Assembly (NCBI RefSeq): GCF_005144475.1
Contig: NZ_SWJZ01000008.1
Coordinates: forward strand, 124,001 to 188,000
Reading direction: 5' to 3'
Origin: Rhodobacter capsulatus
Lineage (GTDB): Bacteria; Pseudomonadota; Alphaproteobacteria; Rhodobacterales; Rhodobacteraceae
Length of the DNA stretch: 64,000 nt
The notes beneath the pieces are model-generated. The model had not been told where the DNA came from. It was given only the letters and a program-made list of their open reading frames with translations, and searched no databases. Position 1 is the first letter of the stretch, and every line of letters starts with the position of its first letter. The position numbers were made by a program, and so were the translations under genes. Shown here piece by piece: positions 24,752 to 34,687 of this stretch.

Positions 24752-27589
24752 ATGAAAACACTCGCTCTCTCGGATCAGATCTCGTTCCTTTCCCCGATGC
24801 CCCCGGCGGAGGGGGGTGGCCCCGCACGGGCCGCCGATGCCCGTATCCTGCCCGAGGGCCAGGAGGCCTTCGAGACGATCCTGGCCGAATCGCCCGGGCT
24901 TCCGCAGGGCCCTGTCGGTCCCGCAACGGCGTCGGCAACGCCCCAGCAGGCCCCCGCGCAGAGCTTCGAGGCCGCTGCGGGCGTGCTGGATCTGGCCCGC
25001 CCGACGGCTGAGGCGGCGGTTGAGGCGGCGGTCGTCGCCAGCATGCAGGGCAGCCTGCAGATCCCGTCGGTCGCTTCCGACGCGGCCACTCTGTCGCAAG
25101 CCGGTGTCGGCATGACCCTTGCGGTTTCGGCAGACACGGCCAGGGCCGGGGCGAGGGTCGCACCGGATCTGCCGCATCGGCAGAAACCGGTCACGGCCGA
25201 TTCGGCCACCACCGCGGCGGACGCTTCCGCGAAAGACACCTCGGGCGGCCCGACGAGAGAGGCGCGCGGCGTCCCCCTCGACACCTCCGCCCCGATCGCG
25301 GAGAATCGTCGCGCGACAGAGGGCGCGGAAGCCGCTGCGACGCCTGAGCCGATCGGCGAAGCGGCAACGCTCAAACCGTCGACCGAGACCGAGTCCCGCA
25401 CGAAAGCCGCACAAGCCTTCGCCGCCATGGCCTCGATCGGCGTCGCGCCCCCCCCTGCCGCATCGACGGCGCCGGTGATCCGGTCCGAAACCACGCAAGG
25501 CGCCGCGCCGATCAAGATCGCCCAGACGCAACAGGCGATCCCGGCCGCGGTCCCGCCGCGCGCCGACACGATCAAGGGCGTCCAGACCCAACAGCCGGTC
25601 CCGGCCGCGCCGCATGCAGACACGGTCAAAGGCGTGCAGAGCCAGCAGCCGGTCCTGGCCGCGGTTCCGCCGCAGGCGGGTCCGGTCAAGGGTGTTCAGA
25701 CCCAGCAGCCGGTCCCGGCCGCGGTCGCGCCGCAGGCGGGTCCGGTCAAGGGCGTCCAGATCCAGCAGCCGATCCCGGCCGCGGTCGCGCCGCAGGCGGG
25801 TCCGGCCCAGGGCGTCCAGACCCAGCAGCCGGTCCCGGCAGCAGTCGCGCCGCAGGCGGGTCCGGCCCAGGGCGTCCAGAGCCAGCAGCCGATCCCGGCC
25901 GCGGTCGCGCCGCAGGCGGGTCCGGTCCAGGGCGTCCAGACCCAGCAACCGATCCCGGCCGCGGTCGCGCCGCAGGCGGGTCCGGCCCAGGGCGTCCAGA
26001 CCCAACCGCCGATCCCGGCCGCGGTCCCGCTGCGCGCGGGCACGGCCGACAGCGCCCAGACCTGGCAGTCGATCCCGGCCGCAGACACGCCGCGCGCGGA
26101 TACCGCCGAGGTTGACCCGCAACGGTCGACGCTTCGGGCGCCTGCCGAAGATCCGCCCATGGCCGCCGCACAGAAGACGGCGACCGACGACGCCCCGATT
26201 CTCAAAACCGACGCGCCGGTCACGCGCCCGTCCGAGATCGCGTCGGACGAGCCGGAGGCAACCCGGCAAGATTCGGCGGATGCCAAACCGGCGTCAGACG
26301 AAGCGGCAAAGGCCGCTCGTAGCGCAGATATGCCGCCCGCCCCCTTCGCGGCGACGGCGACCTCGCCTCAAACGCCTCTCGCCGCAGGCGCGCGGACCGC
26401 GCAAGGTCCCGGGATGACCGGCGTTGTCGCGGCACAACAGCCGCAACAGCTTGCCGCGGCACAGGCCGGGCCGAAGCCACTGGCCGAGGCCGGGCAAAAC
26501 GGCGCAGGCAAGACCCTCTCTGGCGCAGACACCTCTGCGACCGGAACCGGGCGGGTCGTCGAACAGGCCCAGGACAAGGCGCAAGCGGTGAAGGCGGCCG
26601 AGCCGACCCCGCAGCTCGGCGCTGTCGCAGTCAGCGTCCAGACGGCCGCCGCGGCAGAGGCGGCGGTGCAGGCGACGTCACGCCCCGCCGCCGAGACCGC
26701 CGCCGCGACGGCGGCCGGCCCGGCGACAAAGGTGTCGCTCGCCGAATCGCGGATCAAGGCGGCGCTGGCGGCGCTGCCGACCGAAACCGAGGCCAGCCCG
26801 GAGCCCGTCACGGCAGGCGCACCGGTTCCCGCCGCGGACAAGGCGGGCGCCGCGGCACCGATCGTGGCATCCGCTCCGCTCGCGGCCTCTCAGCCGCCCC
26901 CCGGCCCGGTCGAGGAAACACCGCAACGCGACGCGCGCCTGCGCGAGAGCCCGGAGGCCGAACCGGTTCGCAACCGCGCGGCGGCCCCGGCACAGGCCTC
27001 TGTCGCGGAAATGGTCGTCAAGGCGACGGAGACCGCTGCGGGCCCCGCAACCCCTACGCTGGAGGGGGCCGCGCAGACCTCTTCCAGCGCGCCGATGTCC
27101 TTCTCCACGACCGGGGCACCGGAGCGGGCCGGGCATCTGACGGGCGGCGGCGAGGCGGCGGCGGCACAACGGGCCGCCAGCCCGCATGCGATCGCCCATC
27201 AGATGTCGCAAGCGCTTGCAGATGCCGGAAACCGCACCGTCGAACTGACGCTCTCCCCCGAGGAACTGGGCAAGGTGCGGATGACCCTGACCAGCAACGA
27301 TGGCGCGATCACCGTCACCGTGCAGGCCGAGCGTCCCGAAACCCTGGATCTGATGCGCCGCAACATCGACAGCCTGGCCCGCGATTTCCGGGACATGGGC
27401 TATTCGAACGTCGGCTTCGATTTCGGCCAGCAGACCGATCAGCGCCCCTCGGCGCAGGAACGCGCCGCCGAATCGGCCCTGCAACCGGCCGCGCCAGAGC
27501 GTGACGGCCTGGCCCGTTTCGAAACCTTCCCCACCCCCCTGCAAGCCGCGCCCGGCACCGCTTCGGGCGGACTTGACCTGCGAATCTGA
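24752..27589 (+). CDS. fliK: Flagellar hook-length control protein FliK with repeat array
   Basis: A 945-residue protein that is exported as a molecular ruler and switches export from hook to filament subunits. The long N-terminal two thirds is Ala/Pro/Gln/Thr-rich and carries about ten copies of a 20-residue repeat (residues about 256-453). The C-terminal Flg_hook domain (about 805-900) is conserved: VELTLSPEELGKVRMTL, ITVTVQAERPETLDLMR, LARDFRDMGY. It is far longer than enterobacterial FliK (about 405). GTGAGG lies before the ATG; flgD follows after 11 bases. Confidence 0.9.
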   Translation: MKTLALSDQISFLSPMPPAEGGGPARAADARILPEGQEAFETILAESPGLPQGPVGPATASATPQQAPAQSFEAAAGVLDLARPTAEAAVEAAVVASMQGSLQIPSVASDAATLSQAGVGMTLAVSADTARAGARVAPDLPHRQKPVTADSATTAADASAKDTSGGPTREARGVPLDTSAPIAENRRATEGAEAAATPEPIGEAATLKPSTETESRTKAAQAFAAMASIGVAPPPAASTAPVIRSETTQGAAPIKIAQTQQAIPAAVPPRADTIKGVQTQQPVPAAPHADTVKGVQSQQPVLAAVPPQAGPVKGVQTQQPVPAAVAPQAGPVKGVQIQQPIPAAVAPQAGPAQGVQTQQPVPAAVAPQAGPAQGVQSQQPIPAAVAPQAGPVQGVQTQQPIPAAVAPQAGPAQGVQTQPPIPAAVPLRAGTADSAQTWQSIPAADTPRADTAEVDPQRSTLRAPAEDPPMAAAQKTATDDAPILKTDAPVTRPSEIASDEPEATRQDSADAKPASDEAAKAARSADMPPAPFAATATSPQTPLAAGARTAQGPGMTGVVAAQQPQQLAAAQAGPKPLAEAGQNGAGKTLSGADTSATGTGRVVEQAQDKAQAVKAAEPTPQLGAVAVSVQTAAAAEAAVQATSRPAAETAAATAAGPATKVSLAESRIKAALAALPTETEASPEPVTAGAPVPAADKAGAAAPIVASAPLAASQPPPGPVEETPQRDARLRESPEAEPVRNRAAAPAQASVAEMVVKATETAAGPATPTLEGAAQTSSSAPMSFSTTGAPERAGHLTGGGEAAAAQRAASPHAIAHQMSQALADAGNRTVELTLSPEELGKVRMTLTSNDGAITVTVQAERPETLDLMRRNIDSLARDFRDMGYSNVGFDFGQQTDQRPSAQERAAESALQPAAPERDGLARFETFPTPLQAAPGTASGGLDLRI
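25517..26110 (+). repeat. 60-bp in-frame tandem repeat array in fliK
   Basis: About ten tandem units of 60 bp (one is 54 bp) encode variants of GVQTQQPVPAAVAPQAGP plus two residues. Units 3-8 (about 25631-25990) are nearly identical at DNA level; the outer ones are diverged. The array lies wholly in the non-conserved ruler part of FliK. Confidence 0.95.
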
Positions 27590-27600
27590 AAGAGAGCCCC

Positions 27601-28287
27601 ATGACCACCGTTTCCAACACCAATACGTCCTCGAACACGAGCAGCTCGAGCAGCTCGAGCAGCTCGCGCACGTCCTCCTCGACCGCGACCAGCGTCAGTT
27701 CGGATTACCAGATGTTCCTGAAGCTGCTGACGACGCAGATGACGAACCAGGATCCGACCAGCCCGATGGACAGCGCCGATTACGCGGTGCAGCTTGCCAC
27801 CTTCTCGCAGGTGGAACAGCAGGTGAAGACGAACACCCTGCTGACCAGCCTCGCCACGCAGATGGGCGTGATGGGGATGAGCGAATATGCCAACTGGGTG
27901 GGCATGGAGGCCCGTTCGGAATCGCCCGGTTATTTCGACGGCACCAATCCGGTGACGATCTCGCCGAACCCGGTCAAGGGCGCCGATGCGACCACGGTGG
28001 TGGTCAGCGATGCCGAGGGCAACGAGGTGTCGCGCTACACGATTCCGGTCTCGAGCGATTCGCTCGAATGGAACGGGACCGATGCCGAGGGCAACGCGCT
28101 TCCGGCCGGCAGCTACACGTTCGAGCTGGAAAGCTACGACAACGGCAAGCTGGTTTCGACCGACACGATCGAGACGTACAACCGGGTCATCGAAGCCCAG
28201 GGCACCAGCGATGGCGCGGTTCTGGTTCTGGCCGGAGGCGCCACGGTCTCGACCGGGTCGATCTCGGCGCTGCGCGAGCCTGACTGA
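27601..28287 (+). CDS. flgD: Hook cap / scaffolding protein FlgD
   Basis: A 228-residue hook assembly scaffold. The conserved block is YQMFLKLLTTQMTNQDPTSP, then DYAVQLATFSQVEQQVKTN, followed by the FlgD Ig-like domain with LPAGSYTFELESYDNGKLV. Before the conserved block there is an unusual Ser/Thr/Asn tract (residues 3-36) with nine Ser in a row, encoded by repeated AGCTCG codon pairs. The stop codon directly abuts the stop of convergent ubiB. Confidence 0.95.
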   Translation: MTTVSNTNTSSNTSSSSSSSSSRTSSSTATSVSSDYQMFLKLLTTQMTNQDPTSPMDSADYAVQLATFSQVEQQVKTNTLLTSLATQMGVMGMSEYANWVGMEARSESPGYFDGTNPVTISPNPVKGADATTVVVSDAEGNEVSRYTIPVSSDSLEWNGTDAEGNALPAGSYTFELESYDNGKLVSTDTIETYNRVIEAQGTSDGAVLVLAGGATVSTGSISALREPD

Positions 28288-29811
28288 TCAGATCAGCAGG
28301 CCCAGCGCGACGCCCGCCGCCAGAATCAGCACCGCACTGACCGCGCCAAGAGCCTGAGCCGATTTCGGCTCGGGCTTTGCTTCGGGCTGCACCTGACGTT
28401 CCAGCGCCTTTTGCATCAGCTCGGGCAGTTGCGGCCCGAACCGGCCCAGAACCCGCGCCGTGCGGGTCAGATCGCGCAGGATGCCGCGCGGCCCGACATT
28501 CTCGCGGATGTAGCTTTCCACCACCGGCTTCGCGGTTTCCCACATGTTGATCCCGGGGTTGAGCGAGCGCGCCACCCCCTCGACCACCACCATCGTGCGT
28601 TGCAGCAAGATCAGCTCGGTCCGCGTCGCCATGCCGAAACGCTCGGTCACCTCGAAAAGATAGGCCAGAAGCCGCGCCATCGAGATCTGCTTCGCATTCA
28701 TCCCGAAGATCGGCTCACCCACCGCTCGCAGGGCGAGCGCGAATTGCACCACGTCCTGATCGGGCGGGATGTAGCCCGCCTCGAAATGCACCTCGGCCAC
28801 CCTGCGGTAATCGCGATGGATGAAGCCCATCAGAATTTCCGCATAGACATGCCGGGTATACTGGTCGATCTGGCCCATGATGCCGAAATCGAAGGCGATG
28901 ATGTCGCCGTTTTCCGCCACCTTCAGGTTGCCCTGATGCATGTCGCCGTGGAAATAGCCGTCGCGCAGCGCGTGGGACAGGAACAGCTGCAAGACCCGGG
29001 TGCCGATCGCCGTGACGTCATGGCCCGCCGCCTTCAGCCGGTCCGGGTCGCCCATCGGCAGGCCCTCGGCCCAGTCGATCACCATCACCCGACGGCTCGA
29101 CAGCGACCAGACCGGCAGCGGCACGCGGAACCCCGCGTCCTTTTCCGTGTTGGCGGCGAATTGCGACGCCGCCGCCGCTTCCAGCCGCAGATCCAGTTCC
29201 CCGGCCACAAGGTCTTCGAAATGCTTGATCACATCCGAAGGCCGCAGCCGCCGCGAGGCGGGCGAGAGCCGCTCGATCATGTTCGCGGCGAAATGGAAGG
29301 CGTCGATGTCGCGCTTGAAGGCCTTTTCGATGCCCGGGCGCAGCACCTTGACCGCGACCTTCTCGCCGGTCTCGAGCAGCCGCGCCGAATGCACCTGCGC
29401 GATCGAAGCCGCCGCGACGGGCTCGGAAAATTCGGAGAAGAGCTCGTCGAAGGGACGGCCGAATTCCTCGACCAGCGTCGCCTTGGCCAGCGAAATGTCA
29501 AACGGCGGCAGACGGTCCTGCAGCACGCGCAACTGATCGGCCAGCTCCTCGCCCACCACGTCGGGGCGGGTCGAAAGCACCTGACCCAGCTTGATATAGG
29601 CCGGGCCGAGCGCGGTGATCGCCCGCGTCACCGGCGGCAGCGTGGGATCGCCCGCATAGCCCAGCCATTTGAACGGCCAGCCCATGATGCGCGCGACAAG
29701 GCGCAGCCGCGGCGGCGCCTCCATGGCTTCCAGCGCCACGCGCATGGCACCGGTCCGCTCGAAGGTTGCCCCCGTGCGGATCAGCCGCCACAGATTGTGC
29801 GGGCCGCGCAT
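28288..29811 (-). CDS. ubiB: Ubiquinone biosynthesis accessory protein UbiB
   Basis: A 507-residue ABC1/ADCK-type atypical kinase-like ATPase that supports aerobic ubiquinone synthesis at the membrane. Family motifs are [14 protein letters not shown] (KxGQ), [13 protein letters not shown] (the Ala-rich loop), [22 protein letters not shown] and [11 protein letters not shown]. One or two C-terminal hydrophobic segments (about 485-507) anchor it. It is one base downstream of ubiE on minus and probably co-transcribed. Confidence 0.95.
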   Translation of the reverse strand: MRGPHNLWRLIRTGATFERTGAMRVALEAMEAPPRLRLVARIMGWPFKWLGYAGDPTLPPVTRAITALGPAYIKLGQVLSTRPDVVGEELADQLRVLQDRLPPFDISLAKATLVEEFGRPFDELFSEFSEPVAAASIAQVHSARLLETGEKVAVKVLRPGIEKAFKRDIDAFHFAANMIERLSPASRRLRPSDVIKHFEDLVAGELDLRLEAAAASQFAANTEKDAGFRVPLPVWSLSSRRVMVIDWAEGLPMGDPDRLKAAGHDVTAIGTRVLQLFLSHALRDGYFHGDMHQGNLKVAENGDIIAFDFGIMGQIDQYTRHVYAEILMGFIHRDYRRVAEVHFEAGYIPPDQDVVQFALALRAVGEPIFGMNAKQISMARLLAYLFEVTERFGMATRTELILLQRTMVVVEGVARSLNPGINMWETAKPVVESYIRENVGPRGILRDLTRTARVLGRFGPQLPELMQKALERQVQPEAKPEPKSAQALGAVSAVLILAAGVALGLLI

Positions 29812-29812
29812 A

Positions 29813-30565
29813 TTACACCTTCCAGCCCGAGTGCAGCGCCGCGATGCCCATGGAAAGATTGCGATATTTCACCTGGCTGAAGCCCGCCTCGCGGATCATC
29901 GAGGCGAACAGCTCCTGGTTCGGGAACTTGCGGATCGACTCGACCAGATATTGGTAGCTGTCGCGGTCATTCGCCACGACCTGCCCCATCACCGGGATCA
30001 CGTTGAAGGAATAGGCGTCATAGACCGCCTGCATCAGATCGTTCGGGATCTGGCTGAATTCGAGCACCATCAGCCGCCCGCCCGGTTTCAGCACCCGGTA
30101 GGCTTCCGCCAGCGCATCGGGAATGCGGGTGACGTTGCGGATGCCGAACGAGATCGTGTAAACGTCGAAGGTATTGGATTCAAAGGGCAAATCCATCGCA
30201 TCGCCGACGACCCAATTCAGCCGCGCGGCCATGTTCTCGGCATCGGCGCGTTTCTGGCCCTCGATCAGCATCGATTCCGTCATGTCGCAGACGGTCGCGG
30301 TCGAGCCCTTGGCACGTTTCAGGAACCGGAATGCGATGTCGCCGGTGCCGCCCGCCACATCGAGCAGCTTCTGCTCGGGGCGCGGCGCCAGCCAGTCCAT
30401 CATCGCATTCTTCCAGATCCGATGGATGCCCATGCTCATCAGATCGTTCATGATGTCGTATTTCGAGGCCACGCGCGAAAAGACGCCATGGACCATGCCG
30501 GCCTTGGCCTCCTCGTTCACCGTCTGGAACCCGAAATGAGTCGTCTTGGTCTGATCCGTGCTCAT
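29813..30565 (-). CDS. ubiE: Ubiquinone/menaquinone C-methyltransferase UbiE
   Basis: A 250-residue SAM-dependent methyltransferase that methylates the benzoquinol ring (C5 in UQ numbering) during quinone synthesis. SAM motifs are [15 protein letters not shown] and [20 protein letters not shown]; UbiE-specific segments are [20 protein letters not shown] and LHSGWKV at the C-terminus. The longer open frame upstream is antisense to mutM and was rejected. Confidence 0.97.
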   Translation of the reverse strand: MSTDQTKTTHFGFQTVNEEAKAGMVHGVFSRVASKYDIMNDLMSMGIHRIWKNAMMDWLAPRPEQKLLDVAGGTGDIAFRFLKRAKGSTATVCDMTESMLIEGQKRADAENMAARLNWVVGDAMDLPFESNTFDVYTISFGIRNVTRIPDALAEAYRVLKPGGRLMVLEFSQIPNDLMQAVYDAYSFNVIPVMGQVVANDRDSYQYLVESIRKFPNQELFASMIREAGFSQVKYRNLSMGIAALHSGWKV

Positions 30566-30640
30566 CTGCCCTTGCCGATCTTGAACTGTCCCCCTCCTTA
30601 TAGGGTCGGTTTCAGCCATGACAATGCGACAGGAGCGAAA

Positions 30641-31486
30641 ATGCCCGAACTGCCCGAGGTCGAAACGGTCCGACGCGGCCTTGCCCCCGCGATGGAGGGG
30701 CGGGTGATCGACCGGGCCGAGGTGAACCGCCCCGATCTGCGCTGGCCCCTGCCCGAGGCCATGGCCGAGCGGCTGACCGGCGCCCGGGTCGAGCGGCTGC
30801 GGCGGCGCTCGAAATACATCCTCGCCGATCTGTCGAGCGGGGAGAGCCTGCTCATCCACCTGGGCATGTCGGGGCGGATGCTGGTCTCGGGCGTGATGCT
30901 GGGCGATTTCCACCTCGATCATCCGGCGGCGCAAAAGCATGACCATGTGGTGCTGCATATGGAGGGCGGCGCCCGGGTCACCTTCAACGATGCGCGGCGG
31001 TTCGGGGCGATGGATCTTGTCCGCACCGACCGCGAGGCGGCGCATTGGCTTTTGGCCGGGATCGGGCCGGAGCCTTTCGGCAATGACTTCCACGAGGCCT
31101 ATCTGGTCGAGGCGCTGAAGACCCGCAAAAGCCCGATCAAGACCGCGCTTCTGGATCAGCACACGGTCGCCGGGCTGGGCAATATCTATGTCTCGGAGGT
31201 GCTCTTTCGTGCGGGCATCGACCCGCGCCGGGCAGCGAACCGGATTGCGGCGGCGCGGCTGGCCGGGCTGGTGCCGCTGATCCGCGAGGTTCTTTCCGAG
31301 GCGATCGAGGCGGGCGGATCATCCCTGCGCGATCATCGGCAGGCGGATGGCGAGTTGGGTTATTTCCAGCACAGCTTCCGCGTCTATGACCGCGAGGACG
31401 CGCCCTGCCCCCTTTGCGCCACCCCGATCAAGCGCATCGTGCAATCGGGGCGCTCAAGCTATTTCTGCCCCGCCTGCCAGAAGTGA
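30641..31486 (+). CDS. mutM: Formamidopyrimidine-DNA glycosylase MutM
   Basis: A 281-residue base-excision repair enzyme that removes 8-oxoguanine and ring-opened purines. The N-terminal Pro2 nucleophile and Glu3 are in [14 protein letters not shown]. The helix-two-turn-helix and [20 protein letters not shown] follow, and a C-terminal zinc finger has CPLC and CPAC. It is divergent from ubiE. Confidence 0.97.
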   Translation: MPELPEVETVRRGLAPAMEGRVIDRAEVNRPDLRWPLPEAMAERLTGARVERLRRRSKYILADLSSGESLLIHLGMSGRMLVSGVMLGDFHLDHPAAQKHDHVVLHMEGGARVTFNDARRFGAMDLVRTDREAAHWLLAGIGPEPFGNDFHEAYLVEALKTRKSPIKTALLDQHTVAGLGNIYVSEVLFRAGIDPRRAANRIAAARLAGLVPLIREVLSEAIEAGGSSLRDHRQADGELGYFQHSFRVYDREDAPCPLCATPIKRIVQSGRSSYFCPACQK

Positions 31487-31567
31487 CGCAGCGGCACTTG
31501 CGCGACGGTCGATTGAGTTTCGCCCCCTGCCTGATACCTCTTTCCCATCACCAGCAAAGGGAATCCC

Positions 31568-32344
31568 ATGTCTTACCAGACCCTGATCGTGGACATCGCA
31601 GACGGCGTGGCGCTGATCCGGCTCAACCGGCCCGAGGCGCTGAATGCGCTCAATTCGCAGCTGCTGGGGGAACTGGCCGAGGCGCTGAAGCTTCTGGACG
31701 CCGATCCGGCGGTGCGCTGCTTCGTGCTGACGGGGTCAGACAAGGCCTTTGCCGCTGGCGCCGACATCAAGGAAATGGCGGACAAAAGCTTTGTCGACAT
31801 GCTCAAGCTCGATTTCTTCGGCACCGAGGGCGATGCGATCCTGCGCACGCGCAAACCGATCATCGCGGCGGTGGCGGGCTATGCGCTCGGCGGCGGCTGC
31901 GAACTGGCGATGATGTGCGACTTCATCCTTTGTGCCGAGAACGCGAAATTCGGTCAGCCCGAGATCAATCTGGGCGTCGTCGCGGGCATCGGCGGCACGC
32001 AAAGGCTGACCCGTTTCGTCGGCAAGTCGAAATCGATGGAAATGCACCTGACCGGCCGGTTCATGGACGCGGCCGAGGCGGAACGGTCGGGGCTGGTCAG
32101 CCGCGTGCTGCCTGTGGCCGAGCTTGTGCCCGAGGCGCTGGCCACCGCGCGCAAGATCGCGGCGAAATCGGCTATCGCAACGATGGTGGCCAAGGATTGC
32201 GTCAACCGCGCCTATGAAACCACGCTGCGCGAAGGCGTGCTTTATGAACGCCGGGTGTTTCATGCGCTTTTCGCCACCGAGGACCAAAAGGAAGGCATGG
32301 CCGCCTTTGCCGAGAAGCGCCCGGCGAAATTCGCCGACAAATAA
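31568..32344 (+). CDS. Enoyl-CoA hydratase
   Basis: A 258-residue crotonase-family enzyme that hydrates trans-2-enoyl-CoA in fatty-acid or amino-acid degradation. The oxyanion hole is AAGADIKEM, and the two catalytic Glu are expected in [13 protein letters not shown] and [19 protein letters not shown]. The C-terminal helices end in FAEKRPAKF, typical of short-chain hydratases (FadB1/PaaF/Ech type). Exact substrate is not determined by sequence. Confidence 0.92.
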   Translation: MSYQTLIVDIADGVALIRLNRPEALNALNSQLLGELAEALKLLDADPAVRCFVLTGSDKAFAAGADIKEMADKSFVDMLKLDFFGTEGDAILRTRKPIIAAVAGYALGGGCELAMMCDFILCAENAKFGQPEINLGVVAGIGGTQRLTRFVGKSKSMEMHLTGRFMDAAEAERSGLVSRVLPVAELVPEALATARKIAAKSAIATMVAKDCVNRAYETTLREGVLYERRVFHALFATEDQKEGMAAFAEKRPAKFADK

Positions 32345-32381
32345 GGCCGAAAGGGGCTTTCCTTCATGCCCCTTTTGGCCT
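32344..32381 (+). terminator. Hairpin after the enoyl-CoA hydratase gene
   Basis: A 14-bp stem (32344-32357 with 32368-32381, one wobble pair) starts at the stop codon. A T-tract is lacking, so termination may be inefficient. The remaining bases up to rpsT contain an AT-rich TATATATATT (32459-32468) that may serve as its -10. Confidence 0.6.
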
Positions 32382-32493
32382 AAGGACCGCCGTTACATGC
32401 GCGTGAAGCCCGCTCAGGCTAGAATCATCCGGTTCGCTGGGACGACCGGGCTTTGCGCTATATATATTCGCTTCAGCCCGGGAATAGGGAAAC

Positions 32494-32760
32494 ATGGCCA
32501 ACACGCCCCAGTCCAAGAAACGCGCTCGTCAGAACGAGCGTCGCAACGACATCAACAAAGCCCGCCGTTCGCGCATTCGCACCTTCCTGCGCAAGGTCGA
32601 AGAAGCGATCGCCTCGGGCGACGCCGGTGTGGCCAAGGCCGCCCTTGAAGCCGCGCAACCCGAACTGGCGCGGGGCATCACCAAAGGCGTGCTGCACAAG
32701 AACACCGTGGCCCGCAAAATGTCGCGTCTTTCGTCGCGCGTGAAGGCCCTGTCGAACTGA
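32494..32760 (+). CDS. rpsT: 30S ribosomal protein S20
   Basis: An 88-residue basic protein that binds 16S rRNA at the base of the small subunit. [20 protein letters not shown] and [14 protein letters not shown] are the family hallmarks, with [22 protein letters not shown] at the end. Its location just before dnaA is common in alphaproteobacteria. Confidence 0.98.
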   Translation: MANTPQSKKRARQNERRNDINKARRSRIRTFLRKVEEAIASGDAGVAKAALEAAQPELARGITKGVLHKNTVARKMSRLSSRVKALSN

Positions 32761-32788
32761 TTTTCCGATCTCGGAAGTTAATCCTCGC

Positions 32789-32826
32789 AAACGGCGTCCC
32801 ATCTTTGGGGCGCCGTTTTATTTCTT
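32789..32826 (+). terminator. Rho-independent terminator after rpsT
   Basis: A 12-bp stem (32789-32800 with 32807-32818, one G-U) and ATCTTT loop run into TTTTATTTCTTT. A textbook intrinsic terminator separating rpsT from dnaA. Confidence 0.9.
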
Positions 32827-33210
32827 TAGTTTCAATGCTTTGGCAATAGTGTTGCGGCCCGGTGAGGGGGCAACAGATTCGATTTGGGGAAAGTGGGCGT
32901 CAAGCGCGAAGTTCGGTTGCAGAAGCCCTCGCCGCCTTGCTAGCGTCACGGGGCGATTCACGTCGTCTTGGGGGACAAGACGCATCCGAAGGTCGAAGCG
33001 GGGCCCTGTGCTGCCGTACGATAAGAAGCCGTAAGCTTCGAGCTCAGGATGTGATCCGTTTCAAATGGGAGCAGATGCTCCGGTTTGGCAGGTGATGCCG
33101 ACACCGGTTCAGCCGGGCTGTCGGCATGTCTTCATTCCCGACCCTGCCGCAAGGCGGGGGGCTATGTGCTGTGTGGTAAGTGTCGGTACGAAACGCTGAT
33201 GGAAAAAGAC
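32827..33210 (+). other. Leader region of dnaA
   Basis: This 384-base gap has no credible gene; short frames have no start site or family-like sequence. It holds a sigma-54-like TGGC-N7-TTGC (32841-32855) and two inverted repeats: GGAGCA-GA-TGCTCC (33068-33081) and ATGCCGACA/TGTCGGCAT (33095-33103 with 33119-33127). No clear TTATCCACA-type DnaA box cluster was found, so there is no support for an origin here. Confidence 0.5.
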
Positions 33211-34584
33211 ATGACGAACGAACTCTGGGGGCAGGTGTGCAATGAACTTCAAAGGACCGTCGGCCGGACCAATTTCAACACCTGGATTGCGCCCCTGCAG
33301 CTGATCGAGCTGTCGGACGGCATCGTCTCGTTCGAGGCGCCGACGAAATTCATGTGCGACTGGGTCTCGCGCAATTATGGTGAACCGATTCTGCGCGAGC
33401 TGCGCAACTCCGGCCTGGCGGTCGAGCGCGTGGCGATCCGCGTGCCCGAGGGCCGTCCGATGCCCGCGCCCGAAGCCCGTCCGGTGGCGGAAAAGCCCCC
33501 TGCCCCGGCGCGCAAGGCCGCGCGGGTCAGCGACGACCAGGATCTTCCCGGGGCGCCTCTGGATGCCCGCTTCACCTTTGACAGCTTCGTCGTCGGCAAG
33601 CCGAACGAGCTGGCCCATGCCGCCGCCCGCCGCGTCGCCGAGGGCGGTCCGGTGACCTTCAACCCGCTGTTTCTGTATGGCGGCGTCGGGCTGGGCAAAA
33701 CCCACCTGATGCATGCGATCGCGCATGAGCTGCAGACCCAGCACGGCGAGCTGCGGGTACTGTATCTCTCGGCCGAGCAGTTCATGTATCGCTTCGTGCA
33801 GGCTTTGCGCGACCGGCAGATCATGGATTTCAAGGAGCTGTTCCGCTCGGTCGACGTGCTGATGGTCGATGACGTGCAGTTCATTGCCGGCAAGGACAGC
33901 ACGCAGGAAGAATTCTTCCATACTTTCAATGCGCTGGTCGATCAGGGCAAGCAGATCGTGATTTCGGCCGACCGCGCGCCGGGGGAAATCAAGGATCTGG
34001 AGGAGCGGATCAAGAGCCGGTTGCAATGCGGTCTGGTCGTCGATCTGCATCCGACCGATTACGAGCTGCGTCTGGGCATCCTGCAGACCAAGACCGAGAT
34101 CCACGCCGCCCGCAATCCGGGGCTCATCGTGGCCTCGGGCGTGCTGGAATTCCTCGCGCATCGGATCACCACGAACGTGCGCGTGCTGGAAGGCGCGCTG
34201 ACGCGGCTGTTCGCCTTTGCCTCGCTCGTCGGGCGGGAGATCACCCTTGATCTGGCACAGGAATGTCTGGCCGATATCCTGCGCGCCTCGGACCGCCGGG
34301 TGACGATCGAGGAGATCCAGCGCAAGGTGGCGGAACATTACAACGTTCGGCTGTCTGACATGATCGGGCCGAAGCGGCTGCGCACCATTGCCCGGCCGCG
34401 GCAGGTGGCGATGTATCTGTCGAAACATCTGACCACCCGCTCGCTGCCCGAGATCGGGCGGCGCTTCGGCGGCCGCGATCACACGACGATCATGCATGGC
34501 ATCCGCAAGATCGACGAGCTGATGGCGACCGATCGGCAACTGGCCGAGGATATCGGGCTGCTGAAGCGGCTGATGGAATCCTGA
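33211..34584 (+). CDS. dnaA: Chromosomal replication initiator DnaA
   Basis: A 457-residue AAA+ ATPase that binds oriC boxes and melts the origin. Domain I starts LWGQVCNELQRTVGRTNFNTWIAPL in two blocks; a Pro/Ala-rich linker follows (about 90-118). Domain III has Walker A YGGVGLGKTHLMHA (about 154-167) and Walker B VDVLMVDDVQF. Domain IV ends with the box-binding GGRDHTTIMHGIRKI. I chose MTNEL, with GGAAAAA seven bases upstream; an ATG four codons earlier lacks a ribosome site. Confidence 0.97.
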   Translation: MTNELWGQVCNELQRTVGRTNFNTWIAPLQLIELSDGIVSFEAPTKFMCDWVSRNYGEPILRELRNSGLAVERVAIRVPEGRPMPAPEARPVAEKPPAPARKAARVSDDQDLPGAPLDARFTFDSFVVGKPNELAHAAARRVAEGGPVTFNPLFLYGGVGLGKTHLMHAIAHELQTQHGELRVLYLSAEQFMYRFVQALRDRQIMDFKELFRSVDVLMVDDVQFIAGKDSTQEEFFHTFNALVDQGKQIVISADRAPGEIKDLEERIKSRLQCGLVVDLHPTDYELRLGILQTKTEIHAARNPGLIVASGVLEFLAHRITTNVRVLEGALTRLFAFASLVGREITLDLAQECLADILRASDRRVTIEEIQRKVAEHYNVRLSDMIGPKRLRTIARPRQVAMYLSKHLTTRSLPEIGRRFGGRDHTTIMHGIRKIDELMATDRQLAEDIGLLKRLMES

Positions 34585-34687
34585 AACCCTTGACGCCCCG
34601 CGCAAAGCGGCGGAATGTCCGGAAAAATCTTGTTCCGGCGCGGCGGCATGTTACCTTGCCGCCCCCGGGAACCGGCGAGGAATGGAT

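Noticed and set aside
25517-26110. Possible CRISPR array
   Set aside because: Regular 60-bp period, but units are contiguous, in frame and without spacers; it is a protein repeat in fliK.
24560-26269. 569-codon minus-strand frame opposite fliK
   Set aside because: Repetitive Arg/Leu/Asp sequence is the reverse reading of the fliK repeat array; no start context or family.
32862-33095. 77-codon open frame between rpsT and dnaA
   Set aside because: No ATG with a ribosome site, no recognisable family and overlap with another short frame; best seen as dnaA leader.
33171-33180. DnaA box candidate TGTGGTAAG
   Set aside because: One base short of the consensus spacing and isolated; no cluster to support an origin.
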